A stretch of DNA of 64,000 nucleotides from Musa acuminata AAA Group (GCF_036884655.1 NC_088340.1:4362501-4426500), one strand, 5' to 3'; shown: positions 1 to 10,661, counted from the first letter of the stretch. Program-made: numbers and translations. The notes: generated from the letters alone by a model not told the origin.

Positions 1-75
1 GACCGCAATCATAACCGTAAAGTGTACCAATCGATCTCGTAGCTACTGGTTATGTTATATTTAATTCGCTTGCTT
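1..75 (+). repeat. Repeat copy, inverted relative to 10662-10740
   Basis: The first ~70 bases match the reverse complement of 10740-10662 with about six mismatches. Weaker similarity may continue to about 128, ending at a shared AATTC next to the ITPK1-like sequence that starts near 130. This places a dispersed repeat directly against the ITPK1 5' intron. The identity estimate is by eye. Confidence 0.65.
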
Positions 76-291
76 ATTTGGATCACTTAGTACAGCAAAC
101 ATTCTCAGATGTCATAAATTTGTCAGGCAATTCTTGGTCGCTTCACTTCATGTTCTGCTCTTGGTAATCGATGATTTCGGTTCAAGAAGCGTAGATTCCA
201 ATCGATGTGTTCTTCTAAAATGCGGTTTGTTTGGCAGGCAATCGGAGACTGAGGAGGAATTCGACGAGTTTCCAGGGATTAAGAGGTCGGC

Positions 292-1278
292 ATGGCGGAA
301 AACCCTCGGAGATTCACAGTAGGTTACGCACTCGCTCCCAAGAAGCAGAAGAGCTTCATCCAGCCCTCGCTCGTCGACCTCTCACGCAAGCGGGGCGTCG
401 ATCTCGTTCCCATCGACACCACTCGGCCGCTCGCCGAACAGGGACCCTTTGATTGCGTGCTCCACAAGCTCCACGGCGAGGACTGGAAGGCCCAGCTTGA
501 CGGTTTCGCCACCAAGAACCCTGGCGTCCCCATCGTCGACCCTCCCCTCGCCATCACGCGCCTCCACAACCGCATCTCGATGCTCCAGGTCGTCTCCGAG
601 CTCAAGATTCCCCAGCAGAGGGAGACCTTTGGGATCCCAAGCCAGCTCGTGGTCTATGATTCCGGTACGCTCAACTCCAACGTCGTCGAGGCCCTCCGCT
701 TACCCATCATTGCGAAGCCCCTGGTAGCCGATGGCAGCGCCAAGTCTCATAAGATGTCCCTGGTCTTCCACCGGGAAGACCTCCTAAAGCTCAAACCGCC
801 GCTGGTGCTGCAGGAGTTTGTGAACCATGGCGGGGTCATATTCAAGGTGTATGTGGTGGGGGATTACGTGCAGTGCGTGAAGAGGAAGTCCCTCCCGGAT
901 GTCACCGAAGAGGAGTTGGAGAGTTCCGAGGGATCGGTGACCTTCTCTCAGGTGTCAAACATGACGACACAGGTCTCGTCGAAGGCAGAGTATTACATGC
1001 AACTGGATGAGGCGGAGTTGCCGCCATTGAGCTTTGTCACGGAGATAGCGAGGGGTTTGAGGCGGGCGTTGGGACTCCGCCTCTTCAATTTTGACGTCCT
1101 CAGGGATGTTAAGGTCGGCACCCATTACCTTGTGATCGACATTAACTACTTCCCTGGGTTTGCGAAAATGCCATCGTATGAGGGAGTTCTAACGGATTTC
1201 TTCTGGAACATCGTTCATGAGAAGGAAGTAAAAGAGGCCGGAGGCTCCGCCACCGGCAACGACGACAAAGAAGCGTAA
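292..1278 (+). CDS. ITPK1: Inositol-tetrakisphosphate 1-kinase (ITPK1), intact copy
   Basis: A single uninterrupted 328-aa reading frame. The family phosphorylates inositol phosphates (Ins(1,3,4)P3 at the 5/6 position, Ins(3,4,5,6)P4 at position 1); plant members also take part in phytate and InsP7 synthesis linked to phosphate sensing. Visible family blocks are the N-terminal [13 protein letters not shown], the ATP-grasp stretch [18 protein letters not shown] (about 138-155), [19 protein letters not shown] (about 172-190), and the metal-binding tail FNFDVLRD ... [16 protein letters not shown]. Length is normal for the family. The start is the first ATG after a 3' splice site at 236-237 (TTTGGCAG), implying a 5'UTR intron. 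That intron is similar to the one at 8884-9001 only from about 130 rightwards; its donor and exon 1 are not seen here. Two fragmentary copies lie at 7727-8948. The product should be cytosolic/nuclear; no signal peptide is seen. Confidence 0.95.
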   Translation: MAENPRRFTVGYALAPKKQKSFIQPSLVDLSRKRGVDLVPIDTTRPLAEQGPFDCVLHKLHGEDWKAQLDGFATKNPGVPIVDPPLAITRLHNRISMLQVVSELKIPQQRETFGIPSQLVVYDSGTLNSNVVEALRLPIIAKPLVADGSAKSHKMSLVFHREDLLKLKPPLVLQEFVNHGGVIFKVYVVGDYVQCVKRKSLPDVTEEELESSEGSVTFSQVSNMTTQVSSKAEYYMQLDEAELPPLSFVTEIARGLRRALGLRLFNFDVLRDVKVGTHYLVIDINYFPGFAKMPSYEGVLTDFFWNIVHEKEVKEAGGSATGNDDKEA

Positions 1279-1813
1279 GCGTTCGGTTGGCAGTCACCGC
1301 AAGGTCACAGTAGATACGGAGACTGTTGAATGATGCCTTGACGATGATCCGACCATTGGCTGCAATAAGTAGGTTGAGCAAGAATTAGTTCATTTTGGTT
1401 CTTACATTGACGATGTACATCCTTCATTCTGTGGCAAGAATTAGTCACATCTGCTGCTAACATGCGTCTTCTCGACAATTACAAGTGTATACTCTGAGGT
1501 TCCATTCAAAAGAATAGCACATGAAATTTGCAATTTCCCGAGCTTCTTACTATCTTTCCTTCGTTTTCTCTTGGTTGATATTTGTTGTGCTCTGCTTCGG
1601 ACTTCCAATCATGTAACTTCCTTTTGGAGATTCTCAATCAGCAAGCAACTGCAGGATATTAGGGTCACAACTGCTTTTAGGTTTTAATGGAAGATGGTAG
1701 CATCTCAAAGAATTACTTGACAACAGGTAGAACAGATGTCGTATGATGACGAATCGTATGTGGTATCTATCCTATCCAAGGTTGCAGTAGCCCTGAGATA
1801 CGTAAATACTATA
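1279..1813. other. Convergent 3' flanks of ITPK1 and HSFA
   Basis: The 3'UTRs of the plus-strand ITPK1 and the minus-strand heat-stress factor meet here. Bases up to about 1490 are also present, inverted, at 8172-8555, so at least that much 3'UTR was carried into the duplicated copy. No other gene is seen. Confidence 0.6.
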
Positions 1814-4126
1814 CTAAATCATGATGTTTGATGAAAGAAGCTCCATCTGTTCTGTAAGATGATCCATGTGTTGGGAGTTGTTCAGTAATCCCCCCTCTGT
1901 GCTTTTCTCAATCTCCTGTATGCTGGACTGGACATCGTCTGTGTCACCTGACAGAGAGCTAGGCGTGAAGAACTGCTCCCAAAATGCATCAACTATGCCG
2001 GGGAGTTTCTCTTCATCATCAGGAAAGTTAATATCAGTATGTGCCGAAAAGTCATCTATCTCGATAGGCACAGGCACTGCCGGATTCTCAACTCCAAGTA
2101 GCTCGGACAAATCGGAAATGCTTAAATCAGTAGGAGAAGGAGCAATGTCCGATAACACTCCTATGCCGGTCAGTTCACCTGTTTCCATCGTTTTTGCTAC
2201 TGCTGCAGAAGACTGATCAAAACCAGAGCTGGCAGGCACGTATGAAACTCTAGAATCTGAAGGGACCTCCGACAGTGTAACACGAGAAGTACTTTCAAAT
2301 GCTTCATACAAAGACTGGATGTTCTGTCTCGAAAGATCATCGGAATTGGCCGAAGATTCTATCCTAGGAGATGTGTTCATCTTGAGTATCTGCCTCAGCA
2401 TTGCTCTGGCTGCTTCGTTGATCAGTGACTGATACTTCACTTTCCGACCATCGGAGGTACCTCCTTGGTTCGGCAGCCTTCGCTTTTTGTTAACTCCATG
2501 TATGCGTAAGTTGCGATCACTCTGCTGCAAAAACTGTGTAAAGAAGGCAGGGTTCCGCATGGCCTTCGCCAGGAACGACGTCATTTGCTGTTGCCGTTGT
2601 TCCATGCCCTGAAGGCGTTTGACAAATGTCTCTAACTGATCATCCGCGGCTAGCTGCTGTTGCCGCAGCCTGACGAGCTCCTGTTTGAGTACATTCTTGT
2701 CTCTTTTTAGCCCCTCGATGTCTTCCTCCAACCCAAACTTGCCTACCTCGACACATGCCGCAACAGAAGAATTCTGTGGTGGAGTCTGCTCTGGTTGGCT
2801 ACGGGCATGTGACTGACACGGTTTCCGCCTGTTTATAGCCTTCAAGAGTTGCTTTTGACCTCTTAGAAATCCCTCATTTGCGAACTCCCAGCGATCAGGA
2901 TCAACTTTCTTGAAACCCTGCACATAAATCCCTCTTCAGCCAAGCACTTGTTTGACATCTTTCACCTCAACAAAGCACACATGTTCTTCGACCAAGTTAG
3001 GCTTAATAAAGTCATATACGAGTGGAAGAATCTCAATCTTGAAGGTAAAGATTCCATACAAAGAAGCTCCGGTTTAATACTTCAAACAGAGTCAATTCAT
3101 GGCTAAAGCTAAAGCTATTCTGAAAACTGTCTCTTGATACCAATCATGGGACTTGACTTAATTGTTTATTTAGAAGAAAAGAAGTAAAAGGAAATGACCC
3201 TCCTATCATGGAATTCTCCAAGAGAATTGGCCTTCCAAGAGTTAACATCACAGATTAGTTCATCAAACTATTTGTAGCCTTATTGCATAAAGGACAAAGC
3301 AATTATCCATCTCTCACATCAATTTCTGCTAAATCCTCTTCTTTGTTTCTTTCTTCTAGTTTTCATTCTGAGTTCTACAACTCTTGTAGGTTGTAGTTCT
3401 AAATTTAGAACTGTTGATTTGGACCAATTTTGACTTTCATGAAACAATCACTTAATCAAACAAAATGTAGTAGAATTTTAGTGAGAAAACTCCGTAACAA
3501 TTCCTATGCATCAAAAGTTCAAACTCTGTATAGAACTAGAACCATTACCTAGCTCATCATCGACACTCTCGATCATTTTCATGACTTCAAAGTGACAGAG
3601 GTCACAGGATATCGTCGATGCCGGACGGGTTTGAAGATTAATCTACTATGCTTTTCCTAATTTAGAGGACAATGTCTTGCGATCAACCTCTAATGGCACC
3701 AATGTTTGGGATTCTTTTGTCCTACCATGTCCCTAGGTATTATCCATCGACCCTCACCGATTGAAACGAGGAACTGCAACTACCGAAAAATTGGATTGGA
3801 AATGACAGAATAACGTGAATCAAACATAAATTAATCAAAGTAAACAGAGGACGGAAGGGCGTTACGTAGGTATTAAGCTGCCGCACGAAGCTAGAGAAAT
3901 TGCTGTGCTTGAAGTACTTGGGCAGGAGATGCCGAGCGAAGTCCGCCGTGTTCCACACCACGAAGCTGTTATTCCCGGCTCCCCACGAAACGATCGCGTC
4001 GGTCGCCAGATCATCCACCACGTCGTACGTCTTGCTGAGGAACGGCGGCGGCGCACTCCCGTTCATCCCGGGGATCGCACCCGCCGTCGCCGCCACCGCT
4101 TCTCCATCTCCCCCGCATTTCTCCAT
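1814..4126 (-). CDS. Class A heat-stress transcription factor (HSFA1-like)
   Basis: Two exons, 3866-4126 and 1814-2917, joined in phase 0 across a 948-bp intron, give 454 aa. The intron sits after VRQLNTY inside the DNA-binding domain, the conserved position for plant HSFs. Order of parts: winged-helix DNA-binding domain (about 27-122, [13 protein letters not shown] ... [20 protein letters not shown]); HR-A/B coiled coil (about 145-220) with the long class A spacer; basic NKKRRLP nuclear-localisation segment; an AHA activator motif DAFWEQFFT; and a leucine-rich C-terminal [10 protein letters not shown] that can act as an export signal. HSFA1 proteins are the master activators of heat-shock genes, trimerise and bind nGAAn elements. 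The A1 assignment rests on the AHA sequence and layout; another A subclass is possible. An N-terminal Gly/Ala-rich leader precedes the domain. The gene is convergent with ITPK1. Confidence 0.93.
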
Positions 4127-5397
4127 CGCTCCTCCGCCCTCCTCGATGCGATCTAGCGGGCGGAAACAGATGTCGGAGATGAGATCGGAGTTCAGGGCTC
4201 ATCATCCGATCGCACGAGAAGGTAAAGCCATCGTAGGGCTCCGTCCTCCTCTCTCGTTCCTTGTCGAACTGCCCCGGCGCTGTCTTTGAGCAACAAAGAT
4301 ATCTCAATGAATGGTGAGATAGCATCGGATGGTGATCGTACCGCTCACATTCAAAATGACGGATGGACCCACATGCTTAAAGGCGCGGTCCATGTCACCG
4401 GACGGTTCCGGTGCACGAATTGGATGACACCAATCGAAAGTTTAATTGGAGAGGTTCCGCGTACGTCATCGTAAAAGATGATTCCTTAATTAGCCCGCGA
4501 CGACACCGACGTCTTTCCTTCGCAATGAATCAAAATACTATTATGTCCCCACACATTGTAAAAATTACCTCGATCACCAACGGTATGACACTATAATAAG
4601 TAAAAGGGCCCCACGTGTGCGGTTACGGGGGAGTCTGCTGTCGTGGAACGAACGAGCAATTTTGGTATTTCCCACCCGCCGTCGCTTCCCCGCCTAAACG
4701 GGAAGAGATGGGATTGGAGTACATCGTGGGCCCGATGCTGTGGCCCGGGTGGAGATGCTAGTTGACCTCCCGAATTATCTCACGTAGCAACGCTGGCCGT
4801 TGGATTAAGACCGGCAGTGCTGCACGTGAGAGCCGAGTGATCCTTTTTGCTTCAATGTATTGATTCGAATCAATCACTCTGTAATGTTGGCCGAGCAAAG
4901 GTCGTGTCAATTGTATCGTCAAATTTCAACATGACTTATTGCATTACCATCGCGGATCATGAAACGGGAAATAATCATAAATGATGTGTCATCTTACCAC
5001 AATACTCTTAAAAAAGTAAAAGAATTTGATTTGACGTGGGCTACAAAATAAACGAAGTCCCTTATGTACATAAAGGCACTACTGCTCCATTCTAAAGCTG
5101 CAAGAGAGCCCAGAAGACTAATCATGAACATTAATCTAGATTGCTTGGATACTTGGCTGTTTGAACATTGATAATCTGTGGGCAAACAAATGATGAGAGA
5201 GCAAAAGAGAAATAAGATTAGAACAAAATATGTTTTTGGGAGGCTTCTGGTACGGATCCTCGAGAATGTTTGGGATACTCGAAGGATAAAACCTACGCAA
5301 CACCGAGAAAAGGATAAGGAAAACTAAGCACAAAGGCATGGAATCGAAGTGAGACAATGTACATTGACATAACTTAAAACAGTTGCTCACCATGTAA
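4127..5397. other. HSFA upstream region with two G-boxes; no gene
   Basis: This is the 5' flank of the heat-stress factor and the 3' flank of the ARG1-like fragment. CACGTG G-box cores occur at 4612-4617 and 4823-4828. No coherent coding exon is seen on either strand. Confidence 0.5.
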
Positions 5398-7668
5398 TCA
5401 ACACGCCTTCCTTTTGTCCACCTTCAAGTGAATCTTAAACCATTTCTTCCGCCTTGTCCGGTCCCTAGACTTCTTTTCATCCTTTGGCTTCTTTTCTGTC
5501 GTTGGGCACTCTTCGTCACTTTTGGACCCATTGAAGGGACTGCTGATCTTGCTGCTACTTGAGTTTCTTTTTAAAGGTGAAATGGTGGTGTAGGAGGCAT
5601 GAATAGTGTTCCTTTCCTTGAGCAGCTCATCGATCTGTAGCAGAAAATAATAACATATTTAGATCACAATATAAGCAGTTAAGAAATGGGGCTTTGCTCA
5701 GCAGTGTCAAATGGTGAACTCACTGCTTGCATTTCCTGTGCATACTTGTTGGTCATCTCTGTGAATCGGGCCAACACCTGTCAATCTCAGCATAGAGAAG
5801 CAGACTCGGATGAGCAAATGTCACCAAAAGTAAGTCACTGTAGTAGCACCATCCAGGATATGCATACAAACCTCTCTATATTCTGTCTCAAACTTAGACA
5901 ACTCAGCCCTTTTGGTTAATATCTTTGCCTCCACATCCCGCAGTTTCTCCTTTTCCGCTGAAAACTGTTCGGCACACATAACTTCTATTGTGTAGTTGAC
6001 ACTTTTGAAGAAGTTGTCACCTTCAAAATTTTATTCAACAAGAATATGTAAGATATTAGCTGCAAAGCTCTATGTTAAGAAGTCAGTCAAATATATTGTG
6101 TAAATATACAACTTACCGTAGACAGCAAATACATGGGTGCCTGCTTTCAGTTCATTTACTTCACATGCTTGAAACCCATCCAATTTCTTGAAGAATTTAG
6201 CATCAGGATCTTTAGCAATCGCTATCTGGAGGTAAGAAACATAGGTAACCAAATAAAAGTGCATCATTCAGTAACAATCACCTTGTTTGGTTACAGAGTC
6301 ACTTGCACAGAATTTAAACCAGTTAACCTCACCGAATGGCTTTGATCAAACCGATACACAGGAAAGCAAAGAAAGAACATTCCAGCAGAAGTAACCCTTC
6401 CGGTTTTAGTGCTGTCTTCCTGCACCAGTCTGGTTGTCAGATGAATATATCACAAGCTAAATGTGATCACCTAAAATATAAACCACACAATTAAGGAAAC
6501 GATAACAAGATGGCAAGAATACGAGGAGAATTACAGAGGGAGGAAATAGTTGCAACACAGTTTTTTCAATTTTAAACAATTATTAGCTGATCCACAATAT
6601 ATACTATCTGCAAGAGGAAATGTTGGAACTTCTGAGAACCTCACAATTTGCATACCTCAAGCTCTAAAATATTGAGATCAGGATCAACCAATAGAGATTA
6701 GGTATTTGGGATTGGTTTAAAATCAAACCAATAGTCAAAAGATTAATATAGTTTTCATATCAGTTACATTAATCAAAACTCTGAAACGCCATATTAGAGA
6801 TAATGCAGCAGTTGATTTCAGTACAAGCAAATATTGTTAATTTAAGCTGATGGACACTGATCCATATTAGGATTTATTTCTCTCATCCTGGCTGCATCCA
6901 ACATAATAATTGGTAACTATCACTTGCTAAGGTCAAGTTAAATACATGACTCTCCCCAAGCCCGCATAGGTAGGAACCTCATGCAACATGCTGTCCTTTG
7001 TAAATCATGGAGCTACACATAAACAAGTAGGAAGTAAGATATTGTTCTTTCGTACACCAGATATCACACAAGGGCATCTGCTTTCTCTGTTAAAGCAACA
7101 GATTTTGATAATAAAAAGCATAAACAACAAAAGTTTGAGCTAAAAAATATGTACCGGTGATTGGAGGAGACACAACTGAAACATATTGGATGCCAGACAA
7201 AGATAAAGGACACAAATAACAGAGATGATAAAGTAAAAGAAAAAGAATGCTATGTTGAACTCTCCACATGGTTGCATATGATCTCTTTTAGAACTAATCA
7301 AACAGTCGATACAACAAAAGAAAATTAACAAGAGGCAATATACTATTGTTAATAAATTCACCAACATGATATGCTTACTTGTAATGCAAGACTGAGTCCA
7401 CCATTTTCTTCCTGCTCGAAGTACAATAGCTGCAAATACATTACAAAAAATATAGTAAGAATAAAATTCCAATTCCTTAAAAGACACAATAAAATAGTAG
7501 AAGTAACCATCATCAATAAATTCCTAAAAAATAGTTCAACCCGCATAGCGCAAGCAAATAATCCATGAAGAGACAACTGGCTACCAATGCATATACATAG
7601 TTAGAGGTAAATTAACCTGGAACTTAAGTGAAGATGCATGGATTTGTTTTAACCTCTGTTCTGTTATG
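5398..7668 (-). pseudogene. ARG1-like DnaJ protein, 5'-truncated (J-domain missing)
   Basis: Seven consecutive minus-strand exons code for the C-terminal half of an ARG1/ARL (Altered Response to Gravity, chaperone DnaJ 15 type) protein. They are about 7617-7660 (degenerate, HASSLKFQ), 7379-7429 (LLYFEQEENGGLSLALQ), 6333-6419, 6117-6225, 5872-6020, 5724-5777 and 5398-5634. All have GT-AG borders and join in frame to a stop at 5398. Recognisable blocks are GRVTSAGMFFLCFPVYRFDQ, KFFKKLDGFQACEVNELKAG, the coiled-coil KEKLRDVEAKILTKRAELSK, VLARFTEMTNKYAQEMQ, and the basic tail KKWFKIHLKVDKRKAC. The family has an N-terminal J-domain of about 70 residues plus more than 100 further residues. None of that is found upstream: an in-frame stop lies just 5' of the first exon, and an ITPK1 fragment begins 60 bp beyond. 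The downstream exons are undamaged, so the loss may be recent. ARG1 acts in gravity signalling with a membrane/cytoskeleton location. Confidence 0.85.
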
Positions 7669-7726
7669 CGTCTTAGATGCTAGACTTATAATTGGATCCC
7701 TAAGGTAATGACAAGTCAAGATCTTA

Positions 7727-8155
7727 GATGATTTCGGTTCAAGAAGCGTAGATTCCAATCGATGTGTTCTAAAATGCGGTTTGTTTGGCAGGCAATCGGA
7801 GAATGAGGAGGAATTCGACGAGTTTCCAGGGATTCCGAGGTCGGCATGGCGGAAAACACTCGGAGACTCACAGTAGGTTACGCACTCGCTCCCAAGAAGC
7901 AGAAGAGCTTCATCCAGCCCTCGCTCGTCGACCTCTCACGCAAGCGGGGCGTAGATCTCGTTCCCATCGACACCACTCGGCCGCTCGCCGAACAGGGACC
8001 CTTTGATTGCGTGCTCCACAAGCTCCACGGCGAGGACTGGAAGGCCCAGCTTGACGGTTTCGCCACCAAGAACCCTGGCGTCCCCATCGTCGACCCTCCC
8101 CTCGCCATCACGCGCCTCCACAACCGCATCTCGATGCTCCAGGTCGTCTCCGAGC
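7727..8155 (+). pseudogene. ITPK1 fragment 2 (5'UTR + first ~103 codons), left arm of inverted repeat
   Basis: Near-identical to positions 169-600 of the window. It contains the 3' part of the 5'UTR intron, the start codon at 7846, and coding sequence up to QVVSEL. It then runs into inverted 3' ITPK1 sequence, so the open frame (7846-8232, 128 aa) ends in 25 unrelated residues. It lacks the whole ATP-grasp core and cannot be a kinase. Shared with fragment 3 but not with the intact copy are a 3-bp deletion in the 5' leader, CCG instead of AAG before the start, and Thr instead of Pro at codon 5, so fragments 2 and 3 share a more recent common source. Confidence 0.9.
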
Positions 8156-8156
8156 T

Positions 8157-8172
8157 GGACATCGTCAATGTA
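8157..8172 (+). other. Rearrangement junction with templated filler
   Basis: Where fragment 2 stops, a short copy of ACATCGTCAATGTAA is inserted before the inverted 3'UTR resumes at 8172. The same 15 bases occur again at about 8252-8266 inside the inverted 3'UTR. Such filler copied from nearby is typical of template-switching repair. Confidence 0.6.
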
Positions 8173-8394
8173 ACCTCAGAGTATACACTTGTAATTGTCC
8201 AGAAGACGCATGTTAGCAGCAGATGTGACTAATTCTTGCCACAGAATGAAGGATGTACATCGTCAATGTAAGAACCAAAATGAACTAATTCTTGCTCAAC
8301 CTACTTATTGCAGCCAATGGTCGGATCATCGTCAAGGCATCATTCAACTGTCTCCGTATCTTCTGTCACCTTGCGGTGACTGCCAACCGAACGC

Positions 8395-8829
8395 TTACGC
8401 TTCTTTGTCGTCGTTGCCGGTGGCGGAGCCTCCGGCCTCTTTTCCTTCCTTCTCGTGAACGATGTTCCAGAAGAAATCCGTTAGAACTCCCTCATACGAT
8501 GGCATTTTCGCAAACCCATGGAAGTAGTTAATGTCGATCACAAGGTAATGGGTGTGGAGGCGCGTGATGGCGAGGGGAGGGTCGACGATGGGGACGCCAG
8601 GGTTCTTGGTGGCGAAACCGTCAAGCTGGGCCTTCCAGTCCTCGCCGTGGAGCTTGTGGAGCAGGCAATCAAAGGGTCCCTGTTCGGCGAGCGGCCGAGT
8701 GGTGTCGATGGGAACGAGATCGACGCCCCGCTTGCGTGAGAGGTCGACGAGCGAGGGCTGGATGAAGCTCTTCTGCTTCTTGGGAGCGAGTGCGTAACCT
8801 ACTGTGAATCTCCGAGTGTTTTCCGCCAT
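8395..8829 (-). pseudogene. ITPK1 fragment 3: internally deleted, 144-aa open frame
   Basis: The frame reads residues 1-92 of ITPK1 fused in frame to residues 277-328 ([15 protein letters not shown]), removing 184 codons. Nearly the whole ATP-grasp fold, including the nucleotide-binding loop and FNFDVLRD, is gone; only the last metal-binding strand DINYF remains, with FPGF changed to FHGF. Catalysis is not expected. Unlike the intact copy it keeps a plausible native 5' end: a 5'UTR intron at 8884-9001 (GTAATA ... GGCAG) and a TATA box at 9107-9113. The deletion ends share CAC, a short microhomology. It could be a transcribed pseudogene, the 5' arm of a hairpin RNA, or a small protein. Confidence 0.88.
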
Positions 8830-8883
8830 GCCGACCTCGGAATCCCTGGAAACTCGTCGAATTCCTCCTCAGTCTCCGATTGC

Positions 8884-9001
8884 CTGCCAAACAAACCGCA
8901 TTTTAGAACACATCGATTGGAATCTACGCTTCTTGAACCGAAATCATCGATTACCAAGAGCAGAACATGAAGTGAAGCGACCAAGAATTAGGGGTTATTA
9001 C
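8884..9001 (-). other. Probable 5'UTR intron of ITPK1 fragment 3
   Basis: On the minus strand, GG|GTAATAAC at 9001 can act as a donor and TTTGTTTGGCAG ending at 8884 as an acceptor, giving a 118-nt intron between a leader exon (about 9002-9080) and the exon with the start codon. The acceptor half is conserved in the other two ITPK1 copies; the donor half is present only here. Confidence 0.5.
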
Positions 9002-9106
9002 CCGGTTCTCGCGCTCCCAACACCGCGAAGATAACAGAAGAGAGAAGGCAGTTAGCGAGAGAAACGGAAGGGGGGAGGGAAGCAAGAAGTGAGGGCTGGG
9101 GGCTTC

Positions 9107-9113
9107 ATTTATA
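9107..9113 (-). promoter_or_regulatory. TATA box for minus-strand ITPK1 fragment 3
   Basis: GCTATAAATGAAG on the minus strand is followed by a CT-rich leader and lies about 280 bp before the start codon at 8829. Position and context fit a plant core promoter. Confidence 0.55.
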
Positions 9114-9439
9114 GCTCGACAAGTTGGCGTTGCAATCACTCGCGGTGCGTTCACGGCCCCTGATGGCGAAACCCCGCGGTGGGGATGTTTCTCCACGGAC
9201 GGTGACAAGAACCCGGTCGCTCACTGCCTCACGCAGCGTGATGGCGAAAGTTGTTGCGGAATGCGGCGCTGGGCCACATGGCATGACGGGGCACTACCCA
9301 GAGTCGCGATCTCGGACGCGAAACGTGAGCTCTCCATCCGACGGCTGAGATCGCCCGCTGGAAAACCAACGGCTCAGAGACCGCCAGCTCGAAGCGACGA
9401 GTGGCTAACGAGCAGTGAAGCGTGGCCGCCACGGAGCCA

Positions 9440-9860
9440 TCCGTTGTCGCTTTAACGGACGTCGAAGAAGATAGCCGAGTAAGCATTTACTGGGTTTAGC
9501 AGACCGGAAGTCCCAATTATCGGCAACCAACGGCGTCCAATCTCAACAGTGATTCTCCCCCTCGTCGGCAGCTTAATCCTCCCCCACCGTCGCCGCCTCT
9601 CCATTCCTTCCCTCTCGCCATCCAATCCGCCTTCTCGTGCGATCTTGTCGGCGATTAGTAGCTGAAGGGTTCCTCGTGATGAGGGATGTGAAAGGATCCT
9701 TGGAGCACAGCATTGGACGGAGAGCGGAGCGGAGCCCCACAAGGTACGCCTCTTCCGCGCCCCATCGCCGTCCGGATCGGTTCGTCTTGTTCATGCTTGA
9801 TAAGAACAAGACTCGTGCTTGTGATCGGGTCGGGGATTCTTGCACTCCACTTGTTTAGAT
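9440..9860 (+). other. GC-rich block, possible orphan first exon
   Basis: A CT- and GC-rich stretch in otherwise AT-rich DNA looks like a monocot 5'UTR plus first exon. ATG at 9679 opens MRDVKGSLEHSIGRRAE up to a CACAAG|GTACGC donor-like site at about 9744. No continuing exon or known domain was found. It faces away from the ITPK1 promoter and may be a remnant of a divergent neighbour or simply promoter sequence. Confidence 0.25.
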
Positions 9861-10661
9861 CGGCTTAAGAATGATCACCGATGGAAACATTCTTCATCCA
9901 AATTGAACTTAGATTTTCTAGCAACTATGACATAAAGATGCATGGTTTTTCTTTGATGATATTTGATATTAAATTCCGCAACATAATTCGAATAGAAGAG
10001 TATTGGATTTTAGGGCTTTGTGTGTGTGTTTAAGTACAATAGATTAATTCCATTCTGGATTCTAATTCAAAAACACCCTAATTCAAAAATCAATCTTGTT
10101 GATCCCATTTAATTGTTAAAAAGTTCCAATTAATGTCATCGGTCTCGATTGATTTATAATTGATCTTGTAGATCAGTCAGAGGTTCGACTATACTGGGAA
10201 AACACAATTTTAGCCTGTGATGTCAAAGGCAATGTGAAGGATAAAACTTTATTTTATTTAGTGATTTCTCTCGAATAAGATTGTCGTGGCTTCTGAGAGA
10301 TTGTTCTCTTGTGGCTTTCAATTTCTCATACGTCTTAGAGGGACCATTACATTTTTTCCAAAAAAGCATTCAATTTATATATTTACAGGTATAAAAGCAT
10401 TTAGTCACCTTTTTGGTTTCATCTCTTAATAAATATTTGCACTCAACTCAATTAATATTTCATTTATTTGTTTTTTCATAGTTAAAAAAAAGTACCAAAT
10501 AATAACCAAACCAAAGAGCTTTGTCCAGTTGTCAAAAGCCTTACTGAATTAGCATATCTGGTTTTATTGTTCCATGAATTGACAATTTCATCGAATCTGC
10601 TAACAAAGTTACATAGCTACAAGGCTTTTCTCATGTGATTGGGAGCTATATTTTTGCTACA

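Larger units (their letters stand above)
7727..8948. repeat. Long inverted repeat made of ITPK1 fragments (hairpin-forming)
   Basis: The left arm 7727-8122 and right arm 8553-8948 are reverse complements over 396 bp with about four substitutions by eye (roughly 99% identity) and no indel seen. The spacer, 8123-8552, contains the tail of fragment 2 and the inverted 3' coding and 3'UTR part of ITPK1. A transcript through the block would fold into a ~400-bp duplex with a ~430-nt loop. The arms cover the 5'UTR and codons 1-92 of the intact ITPK1 at 292-1278. Confidence 0.92.

Noticed and set aside
7846..8232. Fragment 2 of ITPK1 as a functional 128-aa protein
   Set aside because: The last 25 residues come from inverted 3'UTR, no promoter is seen on its 5' side, and the kinase core is missing.
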